Assembly: GCA_963691775.1 (NCBI GenBank)
Contig: OY829369.1
Location: 4,526,001-4,590,000 of the forward strand
Origin: JAZBPO01 sp963691775
GTDB lineage: Bacteria > Pseudomonadota > Gammaproteobacteria > Pseudomonadales > Azotimanducaceae
Length of the DNA: 64,000 bases
Direction of reading: 5' to 3'
A model generated the notes under the pieces. The model was not told the DNA's origin. It saw only the letters and a program-made list of their open reading frames with translations, and ran no database searches. The position numbers were made by a program, and so were the translations under genes. Shown piece by piece: positions 58,092 through 64,000 of this stretch; within the stretch, counting starts at the first letter, position 1, and every line of letters begins with the position of its first letter.

Positions 58092-58925
58092 CTAGAACAG
58101 GCCTTGTGTGAACCAGGCCACGGTGAGCAGGAATCGCCTGTTGTCAATCTCGTCAGTGACGTCGCCCGCGCCGGCGGTGATGACCAGATTATGGTCGAGC
58201 CACGGCTGGAAGCCTGCGGACACGATCACTTCTTCACCCGACCATGCTGCCGTCGTGTTGATGTGTGGATTCCAGCCCAAACCCAGGCTCCCGAAAACGC
58301 CGTCGCTCGTTCCACCCTCATCGACATTGCTGCCGTATCCCACCGTCACCATAGAAGAAACGCCGGAGGGCATCGGGAGGATGGTCGAAAACGCTGCGGA
58401 GTAGTTTTCATCAACGTCGTCGGCGTCGCCCCACTTTACGCCGTTATCGACGCCAACCGAGATGGACGACCGGCCTCCGGGGACGAACCCGGGCACCACG
58501 CGGTGTACACGGGCGCCAACGGTGCCGTCTTCGCCGAAACTACCGCCCACGCTGATAATGCCGAGAAGCAAATCGAGGCCAACAACTTCATACGGATCTC
58601 CGAGCCCAATGGCTGCGCCGATGGACCCGTCTCCGTTTATGAAGTCGTCTTTCGTTGTCGGTTGCGCATCGGTGTAGCTGCCGGAGATGGCGAGCGCGCC
58701 GCGGGGCAGACCGAAGCCTCCGGTTACGCCGAAGTTGGAGGGATTTGCAGTCGGCTGCGTCGCGAGCGCATCGAGCCGTTGCATCTTCTCAAGTTCCGCA
58801 AGCAGATCCGCCGCCGAGATCTGGACTGGCTCCGCCGCGTCGCTCGGTGCCGCGGTCGCTGCTACTGCCGCCGTTGTCAGTGCCACCACAGCGCTGGTGC
58901 GCTTTATCCATGAGCTCAACGTCAC
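58092..58925 (-). CDS. secreted outer-membrane beta-barrel-like protein, hypothetical
   Basis: The roughly 277-residue protein has a signal peptide (LTTAAVAATAAPSDAA), then alternating short amphipathic strands rich in Gly, Val and Asp (GAIGLGDPYEV, GLDLLLGIISVGGSFGEDGTVGARV), ending LLTVAWFTQGLF with a terminal Phe as in outer-membrane proteins. I recognise no family. The start is uncertain: GTG 58925 follows a G-run, and GTG 58943 is also in frame. It pairs with the small secreted protein. Confidence 0.7.
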   Translation of the reverse strand: MTLSSWIKRTSAVVALTTAAVAATAAPSDAAEPVQISAADLLAELEKMQRLDALATQPTANPSNFGVTGGFGLPRGALAISGSYTDAQPTTKDDFINGDGSIGAAIGLGDPYEVVGLDLLLGIISVGGSFGEDGTVGARVHRVVPGFVPGGRSSISVGVDNGVKWGDADDVDENYSAAFSTILPMPSGVSSMVTVGYGSNVDEGGTSDGVFGSLGLGWNPHINTTAAWSGEEVIVSAGFQPWLDHNLVITAGAGDVTDEIDNRRFLLTVAWFTQGLF

Positions 58926-59038
58926 AGTAACCCCCCAAGGCACGTTATTCGAAAACCTACCACGGATTGTTCGTTACGCTCGGAGCGTCGTCAAGCTCAA
59001 AGCCGGGATCGAAATCCGACGTACGTCGCTAAATTCAT

Positions 59039-59617
59039 TCAAATTCCAAGATCATCGGGGCGGTCCACGTCTCGCAGCGTTCCGGGATCATTCACCGTCA
59101 CGCCAACCTTAAGACGCGCCCGCGCTTTGATTCGGGTTGCTCCGCTGTCGCCGTTAAGAGCTTTCAGGTCGCCAAACAGCGATCTATCGAACAGCACGGG
59201 ATGCCCCGTCCTGCCCGCGTGCACTGGATAGAGTGCGGCGTCTGTCGTGTCTTCGAGGTTCTCCCAGGCGTCGATCAGGCGCGCCAGCGTCTCCGTTCGC
59301 ACCCACGGCATGTCCGCCAACGCAATGCAGGCGCAACTCCAGCGAGGCGAGGCGCGCACCCCGGCTGCGATGGAGAGGCCGAGCCCGATCGGCTCAGGAG
59401 TTGCGCGTACCACCCGGATGCGCCCGAGAGTGCGGTCAGAAAGCAGCGGTGCGGTCGGCTCGCCGCAGCGGAGGACCACAGTGGTTTCTGGAAAACAGTC
59501 CGCGTAGCGAACGACAGTCGCTTCCAATAAGCCCGTGCCATCAGCCGTCCGTGCCACGCGCTTGTCTGATCCGAACCTCTGGCTGTGCCCTGCGGCCAGG
59601 ACGAGGGCGCCTATCAT
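59039..59617 (-). CDS. MobA/MocA-like nucleotidyltransferase
   Basis: The 192-residue protein begins LVLAAGHSQRFGSDKR, the signature of molybdenum cofactor cytidylyl- or guanylyltransferases, and has the DMPWV motif for metal and base binding. MocA-type enzymes attach CMP to the molybdenum cofactor used by xanthine dehydrogenase and relatives. It overlaps the start of the downstream-read xdhC-like gene by 4 bases, so they are translationally coupled. No xanthine dehydrogenase subunits are in this window. Confidence 0.88.
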   Translation of the reverse strand: MIGALVLAAGHSQRFGSDKRVARTADGTGLLEATVVRYADCFPETTVVLRCGEPTAPLLSDRTLGRIRVVRATPEPIGLGLSIAAGVRASPRWSCACIALADMPWVRTETLARLIDAWENLEDTTDAALYPVHAGRTGHPVLFDRSLFGDLKALNGDSGATRIKARARLKVGVTVNDPGTLRDVDRPDDLGI

Positions 59618-60642
59618 TCGCCACTCGCGCGGAATGCCGCCTCTCGCCTGCGATGTGGTACTTCGCTAGTGCCCGTCAATCGAACGCTTGCCGTGAGTTC
59701 CGCGAGAATAGAAACAGCGATCTCGGCCGGCGTTTTGCTGCCGATATGCATGCCAACCGGCGCTTGAAGCCTTTCACGGCATGCCTGTGACACGCCCAGG
59801 TCTTCGAGGCGAGCCAATCGGTTCTCGGAAGAGGCCCTTGATCCCATGGCGCCTACGAAGAATGCATCTGTTTCCAGCGCTTCGAGCAAACCCATATCGT
59901 CGATCCTTGGGTCATGCGACAGGGCGATTATGGCCGTGTTCGAGTCCGGCCCGAGCGCCCGAATCGCGTCGTCAGGCATGCCGCCCAAGCAGCGAGCGGT
60001 CTCCACCGGCCATTGTTGCCGAAAGCTGGGCCGCGGATCACAAACGGTCACTTCATAGTCCAGCGCATGAGCTATGCGTGCGACGAACTGACTGACGGCG
60101 CCAGCCCCGAGTAACACGAGATGCAGTCGTGGGCCCAAGGTATGACGTACATAGCGTTGGCCCGCATCGTTGCGGCCAAACTCTACCCCGAGCCCATGGC
60201 GGGCATCGGAGACTGTGGGCGGAGCGCCTGAGTCGAGCGCGATATGCCGAGTTACCGATCGTCGTGCGTGCAGGGCGTCCAGAACCGAGGCGATGTGTTC
60301 GCGCTCTGCTCGGGCTGGGCTGAAACGCTCCACGACTATCCGCAGCGTCCCGCCGCATGGCAGTCCCAGGCGCTCCACGTCCGATGGCTCAATGCCGAAG
60401 TCGAGGAGGCAGGATCGTTTGAAATCGATGCGATCATTTTGGAGGTCTTCGACGAGTGCGTCTTCAACGCAGCCGCCAGAGAGGGAGCCTACGATCGGGC
60501 CATCTTTGCCGACCGCAAGCATCGAGCCAGCAGGGCGCGGCGATGACCCAAAGGTTTCGACAATGGTGCACAGAAAGCCCTCGGCGTTTGCAACAAGCCA
60601 AGCGCTGAGTGCTTCCACCACTTCTATGTCGAGGGATTGCAT
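59614..60642 (-). CDS. XdhC/CoxI-family protein
   Basis: The 342-residue protein has the N-terminal XdhC domain with GLPCGGTLRI, a Rossmann segment (LLGAGAVSQFVARIAHALDY) with RP-containing binding loop, and the C-terminal GAMGSRASSENRL and PVGMHIGSKTPAEIAVSILAEL motifs. XdhC-type proteins insert sulfurated molybdenum cofactor into xanthine dehydrogenase-family enzymes. Start ATG 60642 is taken because the frame upstream lacks family residues. It is coupled to the MocA-like gene. Confidence 0.93.
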   Translation of the reverse strand: MQSLDIEVVEALSAWLVANAEGFLCTIVETFGSSPRPAGSMLAVGKDGPIVGSLSGGCVEDALVEDLQNDRIDFKRSCLLDFGIEPSDVERLGLPCGGTLRIVVERFSPARAEREHIASVLDALHARRSVTRHIALDSGAPPTVSDARHGLGVEFGRNDAGQRYVRHTLGPRLHLVLLGAGAVSQFVARIAHALDYEVTVCDPRPSFRQQWPVETARCLGGMPDDAIRALGPDSNTAIIALSHDPRIDDMGLLEALETDAFFVGAMGSRASSENRLARLEDLGVSQACRERLQAPVGMHIGSKTPAEIAVSILAELTASVRLTGTSEVPHRRREAAFRASGE

Positions 60643-60809
60643 CGGATCACCGCGCTGCTGCGAAAACGCATATTGTCCGAGTCTTCGCGGGCGCTTCGCA
60701 ACAGACCCGGCCACCAAACCTCCTTCGGCCTTGTATGATGCTGTTCCGGCCGTTGCCCGCAGAGCCCTTGGCGCGACAGCTGTAGCCTTCTCCGTTTTTC
60801 CGAGCCCCT

Positions 60810-61694
60810 ATGTCGAACCTCGTCAAGAGCCCCCCTGAGCCCGACCTCGCTCCGCTTGCAGCGTGGCTCGGTGAGCGCCACGTGCCGCATCGCGTTTGGG
60901 AAGAGGGCGGCGCGGTACATTTGACCATTCCGGAAGACCCGAGGCTGGCGAACATTCTTGCTGAAGGCGTGGCGGCCCTGCGATCTGGCACGCTGACGGC
61001 ACCCGAGCGCGACGAATCGACAAGCGAAGCTGCTGTTGCGCTCTTGCTGCGCGGAGCACAGCGCACGCCCGCGACGACCCTGTTCGTGTTGCTCGCCTTG
61101 CTGTTCTTTCCGTTCACTGCGCTCGAATCGCAGTTGCTCGGTGACTTCACGCTCCGCTGGCTCATGATTGTCCCGATCGAGCGCCTCGATGCGTTCATCT
61201 CGTTTCCGTCTCTTGAAGCGACACTGCAGGCGGGCGAGATTTGGCGGCTCTGGACGCCTGCCTTCCTTCACTTCGGCGTCCTTCACCTGCTCTTCAATCT
61301 GCTGTGGCTCTGGGAGTTTGGCCGTCGCGTGGAACTCGGCGCTGGCGCTGGTCGCTTGCTAGAGGCGCTGATCTTCATCGCGCCGGTCGCGAACGTGGTG
61401 CAGTACGCGGTCGGTGATGGCCCGAGGTTCGGCGGATTGTCGGGCTGCGTGTTCGGCCTGCTCGCATATCTCGTCGTCGCGCATCGCTTGACCGGGCGGT
61501 CCGCGTTCGCGTTGCCGGTTGGCGTCGTGCTGTTCCTGATTCTCTCGCTCGTCGCCTTCTCCACAGGTGCCGCCAGCGCCTTCGGGCTCCATGTGGCGAA
61601 TGGCGCTCACTGGGGCGGATTTCTGGCGGGGATGGTGCTCGCAACGATACGCTTCCGATCCACTGCGGGCGGGGAGCCATCGCTCCCGCGCTGA
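60810..61694 (+). CDS. rhomboid-family intramembrane protease
   Basis: The 294-residue protein has a cytoplasmic N-terminus of about 90 residues and about six membrane segments. The catalytic serine is Ser211 in GGLSGCVFG, and the partner histidine is His267 in NGAHWGGFLAG. The HFGVLHLLFNLLWLWEFG segment carries the conserved loop residues. It cleaves membrane proteins within the bilayer. It resembles GlpG-type enzymes, but the substrate is unknown. It starts 167 bases after the xdhC start, divergently. Confidence 0.93.
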   Translation: MSNLVKSPPEPDLAPLAAWLGERHVPHRVWEEGGAVHLTIPEDPRLANILAEGVAALRSGTLTAPERDESTSEAAVALLLRGAQRTPATTLFVLLALLFFPFTALESQLLGDFTLRWLMIVPIERLDAFISFPSLEATLQAGEIWRLWTPAFLHFGVLHLLFNLLWLWEFGRRVELGAGAGRLLEALIFIAPVANVVQYAVGDGPRFGGLSGCVFGLLAYLVVAHRLTGRSAFALPVGVVLFLILSLVAFSTGAASAFGLHVANGAHWGGFLAGMVLATIRFRSTAGGEPSLPR

Positions 61695-61731
61695 TTCACT
61701 TGAAGTAATCGGATATCAAAGGAACCGCTAG

Positions 61732-62001
61732 ATGGCCAAGCCTCCTGCCCCCGGTTTTGCCGACGTGGCAACCTCGCTCGACCGGCCGGCTTATGAAGCG
61801 CTGAAGCGAGCGGTCGAGCAGGGCAGGTGGCCTGATGGGCGCACGCTTACCGCGTCGCAGCGTTCCCTTTGCCTCGAGACAACGGCCCTTTGGGAAGCCG
61901 CCAATCTTTCCGATGAGGAGCGCTCCGGCGTTGTCCCGACGGGACACTGCGCGAGTGATGACGCGCCGCAGACCATCCGAATTCTCGGCGGAGACGAGTG
62001 A
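61732..62001 (+). CDS. YeaC-family DUF1315 protein
   Basis: The 89-residue protein has the DUF1315 core YEALKRAVEQGRWPDGRTLT followed by a short segment ending in LETTALWEAANLSDEER. The family is found in gammaproteobacteria, often beside DUF2797 and pepN as here. Function is unknown. Its stop overlaps the next start by one base. Confidence 0.87.
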   Translation: MAKPPAPGFADVATSLDRPAYEALKRAVEQGRWPDGRTLTASQRSLCLETTALWEAANLSDEERSGVVPTGHCASDDAPQTIRILGGDE

Positions 62002-62834
62002 TGGAGTCGCTGGCGGTCGGTGATCTTTCGAAGATGCGCACGGCACCTGAGGCCGTCGTACGCTACGCGCTCGAATTGGGCGATGCGTCGGTTGCCATGA
62101 ACGATCTCATCGGCAGGCGCATCGCGCTGCGCTTCGAGGGCCTCATTCAGTGCGTCGCCTGTGGCCGGAAGACGAAGAAGAGCTTCAATCAAGGCTACTG
62201 CTACCCGTGTTTTCAGCGCCTTGCACAGTGCGATTCATGCGTCATGAGCCCGGAGAAGTGCCATTACGACGCAGGTACTTGCCGCGAACCGGAATGGGGC
62301 GAGCGCAATTGCATGACCGATCATGTGGTGTACCTTGCGAATTCGACGGGGGTAAAGGTCGGCATCACCCGGGGCAACCAGGTGCCCACGCGCTGGATGG
62401 ACCAGGGTGCCAGCGCTGCAGTGGTTTTTGCCCGCACGTCCACGCGGCATCTGGCGGGACTCGTGGAGGTCGCGCTCAAGCAGTTCGTTACCGACCGCAC
62501 CCAGTGGCAGCGCCTTCTGAAGGGCGCCCCGGAGCCGCTCGATCTCTTTGAAAAGCGCTCTGAGCTCGCGGCCGAGGCCGGCGACGCCCTTGCGGCATTG
62601 CAGGAACGCTTCGGCTTGCAGGCGTTGCAACTTGCAGACGACGAGCAACTCTTCGAGTTTGCCTACCCTGTTGAAGAGTACCCTGCGAAGGTGAAGTCGC
62701 TGGCCCTGGAGAAGCTCGGCGAGGTTGAGGGCCAGTTGCTCGGTATCAAAGGTCAGTACCTCATCCTTTCGTCGGGCGTGATCAATATTCGCAAGTATTC
62801 GGGGCATCAAGTCGAGCTCCTGGCTGACGCCTGA
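62001..62834 (+). CDS. DUF2797-family protein with zinc-finger-like cysteines
   Basis: The 277-residue protein has a cysteine cluster in the middle: CVACGRKTKKSFNQGYCYPC, CDSCVMSPEKCHYDAGTC and ERNCMTDHVVYLANSTGVKVG, as in DUF2797. The later part has an ITRGNQVPTRWMDQGA segment. The family lies beside DUF1315 and pepN; its function is unknown. ATG 62001 overlaps the previous stop. Confidence 0.9.
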   Translation: MESLAVGDLSKMRTAPEAVVRYALELGDASVAMNDLIGRRIALRFEGLIQCVACGRKTKKSFNQGYCYPCFQRLAQCDSCVMSPEKCHYDAGTCREPEWGERNCMTDHVVYLANSTGVKVGITRGNQVPTRWMDQGASAAVVFARTSTRHLAGLVEVALKQFVTDRTQWQRLLKGAPEPLDLFEKRSELAAEAGDALAALQERFGLQALQLADDEQLFEFAYPVEEYPAKVKSLALEKLGEVEGQLLGIKGQYLILSSGVINIRKYSGHQVELLADA

Positions 62835-62878
62835 CGGGTGTCGCCGACCCTGAAACAGCCGATCGACTGGAGATCGCC

Positions 62879-64000
62879 ATGAAAGATGCGCAGCCGCGCG
62901 CCATTCGCCGCGCTGACTATCAGCCGCCGGCCTATCTGATCGAGCGTACGAACCTGCGTTTCGAGCTCGAATCGGGCACCACGCGCGTGACGAGCCGGCT
63001 GACAGTGCGCCGCAATCCGGAGGGAGAGGGTGGTGCGCTCGTGCTGGACGGGCAGGCGCTTACGCTCGAATCGGTCGCGCTTGATGGAGAAGCGCTTTCA
63101 GAAAATGCATTCGCCGTCGACGATGAGTCGCTCACGGTGTTCGACGTACCCGAGCACTTTGAATTGGAGGTCGTGACGGGCATTTGCCCGGAAGAGAACA
63201 CGGCGCTTGAGGGGCTCTACCGCAGCGGCGGCATGTACTGCACGCAGTGCGAGGCCGAAGGGTTTCGGCGCATCACCTATTACCTGGACCGGCCCGACGT
63301 GCTTTCCCGTTTCACGACCACGCTCGTGGGCGATGGAGCCGAACTTCCGATCATGTTGTCCAACGGCAACGAGGTCGCCCGAGAGCGTCTCGCGGATGGC
63401 CGCACGGCGGTGACGTGGGAAGACCCGTTCCCCAAGCCGGCGTACCTGTTTGCCCTCGTCGCCGGCACGCTCGAACACATCGAGAGCACCTTCGTGACGA
63501 TGAGTGGGCGCGAGGTCTTGCTGCGCATTTACACGGAGCCCCACAACGTCGACAAGGTCGACTACGCGATGGATGCCCTCAAGCGGTCCATGCGCTGGGA
63601 CGAGGAGGTGTACGGGCGCGAATACGACTTGGACATCTTCATGATCGTTGCCGTCGACGACTTCAACATGGGCGCCATGGAGAACAAGGGGCTCAACATC
63701 TTCAACACGTCCTGCGTGCTCGCGTCGCCAGAAACGACGACCGACGCGGGGTTCCAGCGGGTGGAGGCTGTAGTAGCCCACGAGTACTTCCATAACTGGT
63801 CAGGTAATCGCGTTACCTGTCGCGACTGGTTCCAGCTTTCGTTGAAGGAAGGCTTCACGGTCCTGCGCGACGCCCAGTTCTCCGCAGACATGAACGCCGC
63901 GACCATCAAGCGCATCGAGGATGCGAACTTCCTGCGGACGATGCAGTTCGCGGAAGATGCCGGGCCGATGGCGCATCCGATCCGGCCGGATTCCTTCATC
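62879..64000 (+). CDS. pepN: aminopeptidase N, M1 family, 5' part (truncated by window edge)
   Basis: The visible 374 residues start at ATG 62879 and run past the window edge; the full enzyme is about 870-890 residues. It removes N-terminal amino acids in the cytoplasm. The zinc site is present: HEYFH at residues 301-305 with the downstream glutamate in SLKEGF, and the substrate motif GAMEN at 265-269, very near the positions in E. coli PepN. It lies 44 bases after the DUF2797 gene. Confidence 0.96.
   Translation, partial: MKDAQPRAIRRADYQPPAYLIERTNLRFELESGTTRVTSRLTVRRNPEGEGGALVLDGQALTLESVALDGEALSENAFAVDDESLTVFDVPEHFELEVVTGICPEENTALEGLYRSGGMYCTQCEAEGFRRITYYLDRPDVLSRFTTTLVGDGAELPIMLSNGNEVARERLADGRTAVTWEDPFPKPAYLFALVAGTLEHIESTFVTMSGREVLLRIYTEPHNVDKVDYAMDALKRSMRWDEEVYGREYDLDIFMIVAVDDFNMGAMENKGLNIFNTSCVLASPETTTDAGFQRVEAVVAHEYFHNWSGNRVTCRDWFQLSLKEGFTVLRDAQFSADMNAATIKRIEDANFLRTMQFAEDAGPMAHPIRPDSFI

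Overview
The window looks like the chromosome of a GC-rich gammaproteobacterium. The evidence is the gene order hisC-tyrA-cmk-rpsA-ihfB-lapA, the order infC-rpmI-rplT-pheS-pheT-ihfA-merR, an MvaT-type H-NS protein, and a DUF1315-DUF2797-pepN block. I cannot name a genus. There are five tRNA genes: Asn(GTT), Val(GAC), Pro(GGG), Asp(GTC) and Val(TAC). There is no CRISPR array, rRNA gene or complete prophage. Layout: 1-5.1 kb holds the end of hisC, tyrA, cmk, rpsA with a strong terminator, a 12-bp tandem repeat, ihfB and lapA; aroA, often between tyrA and cmk, is absent. 5.5-8.9 kb holds a ComEA-like secreted protein, a family 2 glycosyltransferase and the GDP-fucose genes gmd and fcl. 8.9-14.0 kb is a tight run: a duplicated DUF1538 membrane protein, two different small PII-like proteins, and a CPA1 cation/proton antiporter with a C-terminal cyclic-nucleotide-binding domain. 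I read it as one regulated ion-transport unit. 14.0-19.4 kb holds a DUF3604 lipoprotein, an MvaT-type silencer, a Baeyer-Villiger-type monooxygenase and an AIM24-family protein. 19.5-31.4 kb is translation and repair housekeeping (tRNA-Asn, uvrB, tRNA-Val, infC-rpmI-rplT-pheST, ihfA, merR) with polysaccharide genes set among it: a UDP-glucuronate epimerase, a low-molecular-weight tyrosine phosphatase, an FkbM methyltransferase placed exactly between pheS and pheT, and a UDP-sugar dehydrogenase (ugd) between pheT and ihfA. 31.8-57 kb is a large surface-glycan locus that starts directly after tRNA-Pro. On the plus strand it has a PglK-like ABC transporter, a GT10-like fucosyltransferase, several GT2 and GT4 glycosyltransferases, a DegT aminotransferase, an Fcl-like epimerase with an altered catalytic lysine, a second Gmd-like dehydratase, two left-handed beta-helix acyltransferases, SAM methyltransferase and an O-antigen-polymerase-like protein. 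On the minus strand it has a Wzc-type tyrosine kinase and a Wza-type export lipoprotein. It carries scars: an rfbF fragment joined to an acyltransferase-3 fragment, and decayed IS3-family elements. 57-64 kb returns to conserved genes: two tRNAs, a small secreted Gly-rich protein beside a beta-barrel-like protein, mocA-like and xdhC-like genes, a rhomboid protease, DUF1315, DUF2797 and the start of pepN. The glycan genes fit together: Gmd and Fcl make GDP-fucose for the GT10 enzyme, Ugd and the epimerase make UDP-glucuronate and UDP-galacturonate, and Wzy, Wza, Wzc and the phosphatase would polymerise, export and regulate. No Wzx-type flippase or initiating sugar-phosphate transferase is visible; the ABC transporter may replace the flippase.
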